From Nocardia asteroides (lineage in GTDB: Bacteria > Actinomycetota > Actinomycetes > Mycobacteriales > Mycobacteriaceae), in NCBI RefSeq assembly GCF_900637185.1, contig NZ_LR134352.1:4950001-5014000 (forward strand): a stretch of 64,000 bases of DNA. The letters run 5' to 3'. This document shows positions 17,941 to 29,566 of the stretch, in pieces. The first letter of the stretch is position 1; each line of letters starts with the position of its first letter. The notes below the pieces were generated by a model. It was not told where the DNA came from, did no database searches, and saw only the letters and a list, made by a program, of their open reading frames with translations. Position numbers and translations under genes: made by a program.

Positions 17941-18122
17941 GCGGGTTCGAGCTCTATGACGGCACCGTTCAGCACAAGCTGATGCGGTTGCACCAGATCC
18001 GCTATGAGGTCGACATCGTACCCTACGACTGGGCGTGGAATGTCATCGCCGTGCTGCTGCTCGTGGTGGGCGTACTGCTGTTGGGTGTAGCACGTCGCCG
18101 CGGTGCGGCGGCGCCACGATAG
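17940..18122 (+). pseudogene. DUF2243 membrane protein, 3' half (cut by IS481)
   Basis: Sixty codons in frame from the IS boundary to the TAG at 18120-18122: GGFELYDGTVQHKLMRLHQI, then the rest of the DUF2243 C-terminus with a final TM helix (VIAVLLLVVGVLLLG). Joined to the minus-strand half at 53498-53814, counting the ACTAGG target once, the codons GGA CTA GGC GGG TTC continue in frame. No start of its own is evident. DUF2243 proteins are small multi-pass membrane proteins commonly encoded beside ctaG-type genes, as here. Confidence 0.85.
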
Positions 18123-18132
18123 CGGCCGGGCC

Positions 18133-18935
18133 GTGCACGAACATCACAGTCCCGACGTATCGGGTGAGTATCTGACCGGGATCGTCGTTGTGCTCGTACT
18201 CGCCGCCGTCGGTGCATATCTGGCGGCAGTGTGGCGGCTACGGGCCCGCGGTGACCACTGGTCGTGGTGGCCGGCAGCCGCGGCTCTGAGCTGCGGTGTG
18301 CTGCTGATCGTTGCGGCGCTCGCGCCGCTGCCGGGCGAACCGTTCGCCACGCACATGGTGGTGGGAATGGTGGCGCCGCTGGCGCTGGTGCTGGCTCGCC
18401 CGATCACGCTCGCGCTCCGCGCGTTGGGCAAACCGGCCAGGGCCAGGTTGCTCGGGATCGTGCGGTCTAGGGTCGTCGCGGTGCTGATGTTCCCGCCGGT
18501 GGCGGCGGTGCTCGATATCGGCGGATTATGGCTGCTCTACCGCACCGGCATGTTCGCGGCCGTGCATGACCGGATGGGCCTGCATGCGGTGGTGTTCGTA
18601 CACGTCTTCGCCTCGGGGGTGCTGTTTTCCGCGGCGGTGACCCAGCTCGAGCCGGTACGGCACCGGTACTCGCTGCTGCTGCGGGCGGCGACGCTGGTCG
18701 CGGCTGCCGCGGGGCATGCGATCTGGCCAAGACCTTGTATGCCTCCGGACCGGCGGGAACATCGTTCGCTGTCGGCGATGTGCAGCTCGGCGCCCAGATC
18801 ATGTATTACGGCGGTGACGTTGTCGAACTCGCGCTCGCCGCGGTCCTGGCCGGCCAGTGGTACCTCGCGACCGGGCGCGCTCAACGCCATGTACTACGGC
18901 GACAACAACAATGGCAGCCGGTGACGTCGCACTGA
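18133..18935 (+). pseudogene. ctaG: CtaG/caa3-type cytochrome oxidase assembly protein, frameshifted
   Basis: From the GTG at 18133, ten bases after the DUF2243 stop, about 196 codons encode a multi-TM protein with CtaG-family features (THMVVGMVAPLALVLARPIT, then MGLHAVVFVHVFASGVLF). After GHAI the frame is lost at about 18723. The expected continuation LAKTLYASGPAGTSF and IMYYGGDVVELALAA is intact one frame over, to the stop at 18935. One missing C in ATC(C)TGG explains it. CtaG proteins help insert copper into the oxidase. Either a real frameshift or a single-base assembly error. Confidence 0.8.
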
Positions 18936-18946
18936 CGCCGATGTCC

Positions 18947-19108
18947 TCATTTTCTTCGGGGACGCCACCACGGTGTGCCCGCCTGCACGCGCGGGTGGCC
19001 AGGGCACCACTGTTCGGGTTCGACTCCGGCCCGGACACGGTCGATGTGGGCGCAGCACCCCGACCAGGTGGTCTTGGCGCAGGTCTGGCATCGCACGGGG
19101 GAGCACAT
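18947..19108 (-). CDS. small Cys-rich, probably zinc-binding protein
   Basis: 53 residues from the ATG at 19106-19108, preceded by GAGG. Cysteines are arranged as MCSPVRCQTCAK, then SGCCAHID, then QWCPGH, giving CxxC, CC-x-H and C-x-G-H clusters that look like a metal site. The ATG overlaps the upstream DsbA-like frame by one base (TGATG), so the two were cotranslated before that gene was truncated. Function unknown. Confidence 0.55.
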   Translation of the reverse strand: MCSPVRCQTCAKTTWSGCCAHIDRVRAGVEPEQWCPGHPRVQAGTPWWRPRRK

Positions 19109-19540
19109 CAGCGGCCCGCCTCGGTGGTGGTCTCGATTTTCGGGGGACCTTGGTAGGGGCGGTGCAGGGCGGCGAACCCCGGGGTGGTGGCTGCGGTGAC
19201 CATCGCCTCGAGCAGGACCGGGCCCTGCTCGGCGGCAGGGGTTTCGGTCAGGACGGGTCCCTGGAAACCGTGGCCGTCGATGACGATGATCGGACTGCCG
19301 CCGGTGCCTCCGAGGGCATTCTGGCTGGCCTGGTGTGAGCGGGTGACGGCGCTGTCGAGACCGGGGTCGTCCAGGTACTGGGCCAGTGCCGGGTCCATGT
19401 CGGCGTCGGACAGTGATTCGGCGAGCGCGGTGGGCCCGAGGTCGTTGCCGTGCGTGTGCAGCCGGTTTCCGGCGGTGTCGTAGAGTCGCGCGAACGCCTC
19501 GGGCCCGCCGGTTGCGGTGGCTGCGGCGAAGACCCTCCCG

Positions 19541-19542
<2 letters not shown>
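19108..19542 (-). pseudogene. DsbA-family (Rv2466c-like) protein, C-terminal fragment
   Basis: About 140 codons match the C-terminal part of mycothiol-dependent DsbA-family reductases such as Rv2466c: RVFAAA...EAFARLYDTAGNRLHTHGND, then SHQASQNALGGTGGSPIIVI, then FQGPVLTETPAAEQGPVLLE. The N-terminal thioredoxin part with its CPWC-type site is missing; homology stops near 19542, exactly where the MMPL start codon lies on the other strand. A recombination junction is the simplest explanation. Confidence 0.7.
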
Positions 19543-22053
<2,511 letters not shown>

Positions 22054-22101
22054 CCCCACACAGCGCGGGGTCGGGTACGCACACTGGAAGGACTCCCGCC
22101 G

Positions 22102-22341
22102 ATGGCATTGCCACCGCGACCGCACGGATGGACCATCACCCGCCTCGTCCCGGCCCTGGCCGGGACGCTGGTCCTGCTCAGCGTATTGCTGAGTGTGACC
22201 CTGTCTCCGTGGTGGCTGATCCTGGCCGCCCTGGTCGGGGCGAACTTGCTGCTCTACAGCGCGGCGGGCTGGTGCCCGGCCACCCTGGTGATGCGCCGAT
22301 TCGGTCTGACCGACACGACCTGCCCAACCCCTACCGCCTGA
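22102..22341 (+). CDS. DUF2892 (YgaP-like) small membrane protein
   Basis: 79 residues with two TM helices (LVPALAGTLVLLSVLLSVTL and WWLILAALVGANLLLYSAAG) followed by WCPATLVMRRFGL. This matches DUF2892, the membrane part of YgaP, where it is fused to a rhodanese. Here it stands alone. It lies 48 bases after the CsoR/CstR gene, is preceded by GGAAGGA, and is probably controlled by that repressor. Confidence 0.8.
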   Translation: MALPPRPHGWTITRLVPALAGTLVLLSVLLSVTLSPWWLILAALVGANLLLYSAAGWCPATLVMRRFGLTDTTCPTPTA

Positions 22342-22368
22342 CCGCTCTCCTCGGATCGGAGCACACGA

Positions 22369-22782
<414 letters not shown>

Positions 22783-23413
22783 CATGACGCCCACCGTCCC
22801 GGTCTATCCCGGTCACTGCGCCAGACTGCCGCGCCTTCCCAACGAGCCGATCGTCCCTACGGCCCTGAGCCGATTATCGACGACCCGAATAACCTTGGCA
22901 CGCCGCTCGGTGAGACCACCCACCACATCTCACTCCGGCCTTCGCCAAGCCTAGGATTTCCGACCGACCCGCCGAGCAAGCGCGCCGGTTCGAGACCTCG
23001 GACTCCGAGTGCACCGGTGGTGACTGGTTGCAGAGCGGGACCGATGGCGTCCTTGCCGGTGCCCGGCCCGGTGGGATGCGTATCGCACTCACATGTAGCA
23101 CCGGTGCATCAGCCACTGGCACTGAAGCAATTGAATATCAAGGAAATGATAGAATGATTGCCAACGCGAGGTGGTATGACGTGAGCAATGGGGCTGGATA
23201 CATTGCAGCGCAGCTTCCTTCCAGAACCCTCATCAGCAATTACAGTAGCTATAGCCCGAAATCCCTTCTAATCTGCAGCAGACCCCGCACCCCAGCGCGG
23301 TCCTGAACCTGCTCGTCGGCCGTGCTGGGCCTGGCAAGTAAAGGCAAAGCGACCGAGATGGTACGCCTGGAATGTAGGCCTTTGATCAGACTTCGTTGTC
23401 TTGCGAAATCCGC
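22783..23413. other. intergenic, no gene recognised
   Basis: About 630 bases between the convergent DUF302 and TetR genes. The stretch 23120-23270 is clearly more AT-rich than its surroundings, a sign of foreign or non-coding DNA. No frame with a domain, no clear terminator and no repeat was found. Confidence 0.4.
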
Positions 23414-24148
23414 CTAGAGCAGTCCAATATTCTCGGTGTGCAGCGTCGCAGTCGGATCGATTCGGATTCCCCGGGCTCGTGACGACGCATCGATAATTCC
23501 CCAAATGATAGCGCTGAGATGATCCCGGAAGGCCGAGCGGGACATCGCGGATGGGTCGGCTTGCGAGTCAATCCACCAATCGGTTGCGGAGAGGCTGGCC
23601 CCTATGATTGACTGCACGACCAAATCTATGCCGGTGCTGTCCGCGCCAACGTTCTCCAACACGGCGGCGAAATGGCCAGCAATGAAACCGGCGAGCTCGC
23701 GTGCATCCTCCAGGGCCTGATCGGATTCTGATGAGCTCTCGCTAAAATGACTCCGCACGAGATATTTGAAAACGTTGCGGTGCTCGTCGACCAATTGCGT
23801 ATATTGCTCGACGAGCTGATTCATCACTTTACCGATCGGCTCGGATCCGAAGTCGACCGCATCGAGAATGTTGGTCCACATGAGGTCCTTCGCCCGCTCC
23901 ACCACAGCGGCACGGAGGCCCTGTTTGTCGTTGAAGTGGCGATACAGCTTAGGTTTTGTTGCGCCTGCTTCCCGGGCGATATCGTCCATGCTGGCCTCGG
24001 GGCCATATTTAGCGAAGGCTTGGTACGCGGCATCGACCAGCTCCGCGCGCACTACGGCCCGATGCTCTTCCCAACGGCTTGATCGTGCGTCAACTCGCCG
24101 AACCACCGAGCTACCGACCTCCAACATTTTCCGTCGCGCGCCTGCCAC
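23414..24148 (-). CDS. TetR/AcrR family transcriptional regulator
   Basis: 244 residues. HTH: RAELVDAAYQAFAKYGPEAS, then IAREAGATKPKLYRHFNDKQ at about residues 35-77, followed by a C-terminal TetR domain (HRNVFKYLVRSHF; DLVVQSIIGASLSATDWW). It is the last gene after the reductase-SDR-FMO-diiron genes on the same strand (102 bases after the reductase stop) and probably regulates them. Confidence 0.88.
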   Translation of the reverse strand: MAGARRKMLEVGSSVVRRVDARSSRWEEHRAVVRAELVDAAYQAFAKYGPEASMDDIAREAGATKPKLYRHFNDKQGLRAAVVERAKDLMWTNILDAVDFGSEPIGKVMNQLVEQYTQLVDEHRNVFKYLVRSHFSESSSESDQALEDARELAGFIAGHFAAVLENVGADSTGIDLVVQSIIGASLSATDWWIDSQADPSAMSRSAFRDHLSAIIWGIIDASSRARGIRIDPTATLHTENIGLL

Positions 24149-24250
24149 GATGCCGATCCTACGCTACGGGCTACACGGATGGACAAGTACACGAGGTCGG
24201 CAGCCCGTTAACGCCTGGATTCTGGCGATGCCACCGCTGGTTGTGGACGG

Positions 24251-25294
24251 TTAGCCGAATGTCACAATGACGGTATCGGTGATCGGTAGAGACTGGCAAG
24301 CCAGGCGGTCGCCCTCCTCGATGTCGTCCTCGTCGAGTACGTCGTTCACTCTCATCTGTATGTCACCATCTATGACCTTGCATACGCACGCGCCGCATCC
24401 GCCTTCGCGGCACGAGTACGGCGGCGAAAAGCCCTCGTTCAGCAGGACTTCGACGAGCGTAAGATCCTTGGGCCATTGAAGCTCGGCACGGTCACCATCC
24501 AGGTAGACCACGAGACGTGCCTGCTCCGTGGTCATCGACTGCTTGACGCCAATTTCGGTGTCGAACGGATCGGAACGAAGAGATTGGAAAATTTCTCGAT
24601 GGAGATTGCCATGCGGGATGCCGACATGATGCGCTACGTCGCCCACTAGGTCCATGAAAGCCGCTGGACCGCACACGAAGTACATTCGATTCTTATATGC
24701 GCTGCAGAGTTCTGAGAGAGTTTCTCGGTCCGGGAGTCCTCGCTCGCTCTCCAGCCACTCTATGAGAATGAGCCGTTCCGGAAACTGTTTCGCCATATAG
24801 CGAAGGTCTTCGCCAAAAATTACGCTCTCTGCGTCCTGGTTCGCATAGAAAAGCACAAGATGGCCATCACCCTCGAGCAGAGCTGACTTGATAATTGAGA
24901 TGATTGGCGTGATGCCGCTGCCAGCTGCTAGCAGTACCATATCCGAATTCAGATCCTGCGGCGTGAAGTGTCCGCTAGGCGGTAGCACGGACACGATAGT
25001 GCCAGTGGTGATATTGTCGCACAGCCAGTTGGATCCATACCCACCCGCTGTGCGTTTTACTGTTACGGCCAGCTCGTCCTCGGTGTGCGGAGAACTCGAC
25101 AGCGAGTAGCAACGGGCTGCAGGTTCCCTCTCGCCACTCCCAGGAATGCGCAACGTAAGGAACTGTCCCGGAGTGTACGAGAATGTTGCCCATTGATGCT
25201 CCGGGACGTCAAACCATATCGAGACGGCATCCTGCGTCTCCTGCACCACGCGGGACACAGTGAGCTCACATGGCATATTTTTCTTCGAGAACAT
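24251..25294 (-). CDS. ferredoxin-NAD(P)H reductase with C-terminal 2Fe-2S domain (KshB/HmpA-like)
   Basis: 347 residues in three domains: FAD-binding barrel with RCYSLSSSP (about 62-70), NAD(P)H domain with GSGITP (about 128) and a terminal CGP motif (FVCGPAAFM), then a plant-type ferredoxin with CREGGCGAC and the last Cys in LACQSL. This is the electron-transfer protein used by Rieske, diiron and similar oxygenases. It lies 61 bases after the SDR stop, in the same unit as an AurF-like diiron protein, which is the likely electron acceptor. Confidence 0.88.
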   Translation of the reverse strand: MFSKKNMPCELTVSRVVQETQDAVSIWFDVPEHQWATFSYTPGQFLTLRIPGSGEREPAARCYSLSSSPHTEDELAVTVKRTAGGYGSNWLCDNITTGTIVSVLPPSGHFTPQDLNSDMVLLAAGSGITPIISIIKSALLEGDGHLVLFYANQDAESVIFGEDLRYMAKQFPERLILIEWLESERGLPDRETLSELCSAYKNRMYFVCGPAAFMDLVGDVAHHVGIPHGNLHREIFQSLRSDPFDTEIGVKQSMTTEQARLVVYLDGDRAELQWPKDLTLVEVLLNEGFSPPYSCREGGCGACVCKVIDGDIQMRVNDVLDEDDIEEGDRLACQSLPITDTVIVTFG

Positions 25295-25355
25295 TCCATC
25301 TCCCTCGATGCTGGACAGTCACTCTAGGACGTCCGTATGGCCCGGCGGTCCGGCA

Positions 25356-26213
25356 TCAAATGTTGTAATTCACCAGACCGTATCGGCGACCTATCGCGAA
25401 TCCGAGGCGGGCCAGAGGCGCGTTGAGGTCCTGGTACCGTGGCCCTACCGCCCGCGTAATAAAATCGAAGCCGAGGGCGTCAGGCCCGATGAGAACGCGC
25501 GGCTTATTGCGACGCACGCCCTTCATGATTGAATCCGCAGCGCCTTCGGGTGTCGTGAGAGCAATCCGATCGAATCCGGCAACAATCTTCTTTTGATCGC
25601 CCATTGTGCCGACGCCCCGAGCATCCCGCACGATATTGGTCCGGACGCCACCGGGATGAACGCAGGTTACACCTACGGGCAAGCGGTTAATTCGCATCTC
25701 TTGACGCAGCGCTTCGGTGAAACCTCGGACAGCGAATTTGGACGCGTTGTACGCGCTCTGGCTGGGTATGGCCATCAGCCCGAAAACGCTCGAAACATTG
25801 ACAACGTGGCCGTCACCTGAATCAATCAGATCCGGAAGAAATAGTTTTGTTCCGTTAACCACACCCCAGAAATTGATGCCCATCAACCATTCGAAGTCGA
25901 TCCATTCCATGTCCACTACATCGGCGCCTAGCGCAACGCCCGCGTTATTGACGACCATGCTGATCGATCCGAATTCCGCCAGGACGCGGTTCCGGTAATC
26001 CTGGAATGCGTGACGATTGGCTACATCGAGCTCATAGGGTCGGCATTCTGCACCAAGCGAACTGCAAACAGCGGCGGTCTCCTGTGCGCGTTCCGCGTCG
26101 ATATCAGCGATCGCGAGCCGGGCGCCGTCGCCAGCGAGCCGAATTGCGACGGCGCGGCCGATGCCCGAACCGCCCCCCGTTACCGAGACCACCCGGTCTC
26201 TGAAGTATTTCAT
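25356..26213 (-). CDS. short-chain dehydrogenase/reductase
   Basis: 285 residues from the ATG at 26211-26213, which overlaps the FMO stop (ATGA). Classical SDR features: GGGSGIGRA (about 13-21), NNAG (about 90), Ser of NVSSVFG, YNASK catalytic Tyr/Lys (about 155-159). Probably oxidises an alcohol or reduces a ketone related to the product of the coupled Baeyer-Villiger-type enzyme. The long C-terminal part (FITRAVGPRYQDLNAPLARL) is typical of SDRs linked to lipid oxygenases. Confidence 0.9.
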   Translation of the reverse strand: MKYFRDRVVSVTGGGSGIGRAVAIRLAGDGARLAIADIDAERAQETAAVCSSLGAECRPYELDVANRHAFQDYRNRVLAEFGSISMVVNNAGVALGADVVDMEWIDFEWLMGINFWGVVNGTKLFLPDLIDSGDGHVVNVSSVFGLMAIPSQSAYNASKFAVRGFTEALRQEMRINRLPVGVTCVHPGGVRTNIVRDARGVGTMGDQKKIVAGFDRIALTTPEGAADSIMKGVRRNKPRVLIGPDALGFDFITRAVGPRYQDLNAPLARLGFAIGRRYGLVNYNI

Positions 26214-27808
26214 TTCGGAAGGTTCCCCTTTTCGAGCGCCTTCGAGAGGTCGGCGGTGTATTGTGTACCGGCCAAGTCGCCGATAAATCCGAAATCCGCC
26301 GGCGCCAGTTTGCGAGTGCGCCGCCAGTATTGCCATGTGAAGCCCGGCCAAACAGTTCGGTTGACACCCTGTGCGTCGAGGTACCAACTTGTACACCCGC
26401 CGCTACTCCAGACTCCCTTGACCAGCTTGGCCTGAATTTCGGAGTTGAATTTCCGCTGGACCGGCTCGCGTACTTCTAGCGCAGCTGCGCCACGTTTGTT
26501 GACAAGATCGATCGCCGAGATAATGTATCTGATCTGGCATTCAATCATAAAGACTACGGAGTTATGGCCCAGCCCCGTGTTGGGGCCGAGTAGGAAGAAG
26601 AGATTGGGGAATCCGGCGGTGGTGATGCCGAGGTGCGTCTGGATCCCTTCGTCCGACCAAACCGTTGCGAGTTCCCTGCCGGACGAGCCCTTGAGGCGAA
26701 GGCTTTCAAACCCGTCGGTCACATGGAATCCGGTCGCGTAGATGATCACATCCGCTGGACGCTTCTCGCCGTTCCGTGACACGATCGCGTCCTCGGTTAT
26801 CTCAGAGATACCTTCGGTGATGACGGTTGTGGTTGGTCGATTCAGTGCTGGATAGTAGTCACTCGAGCCGAGAATCCGCTTACATCCGATGCGATAGCTA
26901 GGCGTGAGTTTACCGCGCAACACGGGATCATCGATTCCCTGTGCGATGTTCCACTTGGCAATGCTCTCAAGTGGGCGCATGAGGTTGAGGTGGCCATTGA
27001 GGCCCATTGACAACGATTCTGCTGACCAGTAGACAGCCGCCCGCACTGCCTTCGCAAGAATCGGCATCCTGGTGAATGCCGCCCGGATAGATTCCGGAAT
27101 CTTGACATTCTTCCTTGGTAGTACCCATGCTGGCGTCCGCTGGTATACGTGCAGTTCAGCGGCTTCCTTGGCAATCTCGGGAATGAACTGAATCGCACTG
27201 GCTCCGGTGCCGATCACGGCGACCTTCTTGCCCGCCAATGAGCAATCATGATCCCACTGCGCCGAATGAAAGACCGTGCCGTTGAAGTTCTTCTGCCCGT
27301 CAATTGTAGGGATGCTCGGTATGTGTAGCGCTCCGACTCCTGAGACTAGGAACTGGGCGATGTACTCGTGGCCGTCGGATGTGACCAGATGCCAGGCGGA
27401 ATCATCGGGATCCCAATGTCCGGATTGCAGTGTCCGACCAAAATGAGTGTACCGATACAGATCGTACTTGCGTGCTAGCCCGGTGAGATAGTTCTGGATC
27501 TCGCCCTGCCCTGCCCAGAGCCGACTCCAGTCCGGTTTGGGTTCGAAGGAGTACGAGTACATATGCGAAGGAACGTCACATGCGCAGCCCGGATACGTGT
27601 TGTCGCGCCATGTTCCGCCGATCTCGGTCTCTTTCTCGATAATTAGGAAATCATCTATTCCCGCTCTCAGCAACTGTATTGCCATCCCCATTCCCGAAAA
27701 TCCGCTTCCGACGATGAGGACTTGCGCCCGGTGGACTGTGATTCGCGCTCCGTCACCTCCCGAGCCATTGGACTTTTGTGCATACTTGGCAGATCGACTT
27801 TTGCTCAT
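26210..27808 (-). CDS. Baeyer-Villiger-type flavin monooxygenase
   Basis: 532 residues with every family hallmark: GSGFSG (34-39), GGTWRDNTYPGCACD (64-78), the fingerprint FNGTVFHSAQW (175-185), GTGASA (200-205), YATGF, and GPNTGLGH. It inserts oxygen next to a ketone carbonyl, or oxidises a heteroatom, with FAD and NADPH. It is coupled to an SDR and preceded by an AurF-like diiron gene. It is the intact counterpart of the altered FMO-like protein at 15.2-16.7 kb. Confidence 0.9.
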   Translation of the reverse strand: MSKSRSAKYAQKSNGSGGDGARITVHRAQVLIVGSGFSGMGMAIQLLRAGIDDFLIIEKETEIGGTWRDNTYPGCACDVPSHMYSYSFEPKPDWSRLWAGQGEIQNYLTGLARKYDLYRYTHFGRTLQSGHWDPDDSAWHLVTSDGHEYIAQFLVSGVGALHIPSIPTIDGQKNFNGTVFHSAQWDHDCSLAGKKVAVIGTGASAIQFIPEIAKEAAELHVYQRTPAWVLPRKNVKIPESIRAAFTRMPILAKAVRAAVYWSAESLSMGLNGHLNLMRPLESIAKWNIAQGIDDPVLRGKLTPSYRIGCKRILGSSDYYPALNRPTTTVITEGISEITEDAIVSRNGEKRPADVIIYATGFHVTDGFESLRLKGSSGRELATVWSDEGIQTHLGITTAGFPNLFFLLGPNTGLGHNSVVFMIECQIRYIISAIDLVNKRGAAALEVREPVQRKFNSEIQAKLVKGVWSSGGCTSWYLDAQGVNRTVWPGFTWQYWRRTRKLAPADFGFIGDLAGTQYTADLSKALEKGNLPK

Positions 27809-27916
27809 CGGTTTCCTCTGGCCGGTGCGGCTCGCCCAGTGCTAGCCGCAAATTCATGTGTCGTGCGAAATTCCTCGCCACGTCCGTGCGCTTGTGTTTT
27901 CGCCGGACTGGGCTGC

Positions 27917-28903
27917 TCACCGCTGGGCGATATCCTCGGGGAGGCTCCTGGACAGACGCCACAGGAACATTGTGATGCGCCCTTCGATCATGCCGGCCTC
28001 GTCAAAGAACCGGATCATCGGCTCGGACATGAACTGCAAATTCTCCCGGTAGTGTGGACCGGACTGGCACGCCAAGAACCCACGTAGTGGATGCACGCCG
28101 ACGACACGATACAGCTTCGGGTTAATCAAGATCGGATAAGCCAAGTTTGCGACGACCGCGAGCACGCCGCGATGCCATGCTCTCGAGACTCGCCCCCGTA
28201 CGCGCATGCCATCGACAAGTTCGGTTCGCGCGAACGTGATGTGGCGTGCCTCCTCGAGTACATGGATCTTCATCAACTGCCGGACCTGTGGCTGTAGACG
28301 CTCGTCATTCATCGCCTCGCGCTGGGCCCTATCGAGGATCTCCTCGATCAACAGCGTCGCACCCTGAATGGACGGCCCCAGCGGGATGAAGTGCAGGATC
28401 TTCGCCATCGAAAGGAACCCGCGCGGGAGCTTGTAGGGCGGGATGCCCGTTTTGGCAATCAAGCGCGCGAACATCATGGAGTGGCGGCTCTCGTCGCCAA
28501 CTTCGGCGAGTGCGTACAGCGACTTGTTGTCGACGAGGTCCCCTGTGGTGTTCTGCCGTAGCAACGCCATGCTCAGCAGATTCTCAGCGTAGATTCCGAA
28601 GCTGAGAATGCTCACGAGTTCATGCTTGCCCAGCTCAACTTTCTGTGCGTCCGAGAGCCGGTCCCAGATCTCGGTGCCGAAGAGCGACACCCGGTGTTCG
28701 GGCAGCCATGCCTTATCCGGCCACCATGGACTATCCCAGTCGATGTCAACCTCGGCGTCATAGGACTTCTCGGCAGAGGTCTTGAGCAGTCGCCCGGCCG
28801 ATCGTTGAAGATCGGTGCGTCGGCGTCCACTCACGCGGGCCATGCCGTCAGTGGTAACGGCTATCGGCCCGGCGCTGTGGCTTCGTACTTCGCTTGATGT
28901 CAT
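27917..28903 (-). CDS. AurF-like diiron oxygenase
   Basis: 328 residues from the ATG at 28901-28903. The diiron ligands are visible: E134/E138 and H141 in AEVGDESRH, E187/E188 in LLIEEILDR, H214 and E217/E218 with H221 in KIHVLEEARH. This is the AurF (p-aminobenzoate N-oxygenase) arrangement, but many actinobacterial members are uncharacterised and may hydroxylate lipids. It is first in the minus-strand unit with FMO, SDR and reductase, 108 bases before the FMO start, and is divergent from the DUF4873 gene across a palindrome-rich promoter region. Confidence 0.87.
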   Translation of the reverse strand: MTSSEVRSHSAGPIAVTTDGMARVSGRRRTDLQRSAGRLLKTSAEKSYDAEVDIDWDSPWWPDKAWLPEHRVSLFGTEIWDRLSDAQKVELGKHELVSILSFGIYAENLLSMALLRQNTTGDLVDNKSLYALAEVGDESRHSMMFARLIAKTGIPPYKLPRGFLSMAKILHFIPLGPSIQGATLLIEEILDRAQREAMNDERLQPQVRQLMKIHVLEEARHITFARTELVDGMRVRGRVSRAWHRGVLAVVANLAYPILINPKLYRVVGVHPLRGFLACQSGPHYRENLQFMSEPMIRFFDEAGMIEGRITMFLWRLSRSLPEDIAQR

Positions 28904-28989
28904 TTGTCCATCTCTCGACTCGGCCGATGGCACGGCATCGGCGTATCTGGCACGGTGTGCCACCCCGTCGGAATGCTTGGACTCCCGCC

Positions 28990-29041
28990 CAAAGTTACCC
29001 GAACGATGGGTAGCGGATACTCGGGGTATGAGGTAACTTTG
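28990..29041. promoter_or_regulatory. composite palindrome between diiron and DUF4873 genes
   Basis: CAAAGTTACC (28990-28999) and GGTAACTTTG (29032-29041) form a perfect 10-base inverted repeat. Inside lie TACCC-7-GGGTA (28996-29012) and ATAC-5-GTAT (29017-29029). The site is in the divergent promoter region and is a strong candidate for the operator of the unit's TetR regulator. Confidence 0.6.
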
Positions 29042-29169
29042 ACTGCGGCAGACCGGATTGTCAAGCGGTCAACGCCCTCGGATTCCGACGTCGGCCCACC
29101 ACACCGGCAGTGCTGGTGTGGTGGATCCCGTTGCAGGCGTCGGCTGGCGATCACGCGAAGGAAGCCACA

Positions 29170-29505
29170 GTGAATTCTCATAGTCCGCACGATGACTCCG
29201 ACTACATCGGGTCCGCGACGGTGATCATGGCAAGCACGGAAGTCGAGGTACAGGTCGAGCTGCGCGGCTTCTTCCAACCCATCGATGGCCGCTTCTGCTG
29301 GTACGGGCGGGTTGGACAGAGTGACATTCTCGACGAGTTTCTGCAGGGTCGTCGACGTTCGGTAGTGGTCCGGACTTCTGCCGGCGAAGCTGCCGGAACC
29401 ATCGGTGATCGAGACTTCTGGGGTCGCTATCGGATTCAAGGCCGCGGTCGCCCGCCATACCCCACGCCGTCATCACTAGACGAAGTCGAGGCGACGCCGA
29501 GTTGA
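29170..29505 (+). CDS. DUF4873 protein
   Basis: 111 residues from the GTG at 29170, with GAAGGA upstream. The DUF4873 pattern is clear: YIGSATVIM, then GFFQPIDGRFCWYGRV, then GEAAGTI and FWGRYRIQGRGRPPY. In actinobacteria DUF4873 is often fused or adjacent to flavin monooxygenases, which fits the divergent FMO unit. Role unknown; perhaps a scaffold or substrate-handling domain. Confidence 0.8.
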   Translation: MNSHSPHDDSDYIGSATVIMASTEVEVQVELRGFFQPIDGRFCWYGRVGQSDILDEFLQGRRRSVVVRTSAGEAAGTIGDRDFWGRYRIQGRGRPPYPTPSSLDEVEATPS

Positions 29506-29566
29506 ACTACGGACCGCGAAGACGGACGGCGACAACCAGCCGCTTGCGAATGGAACCGGAACCGAC

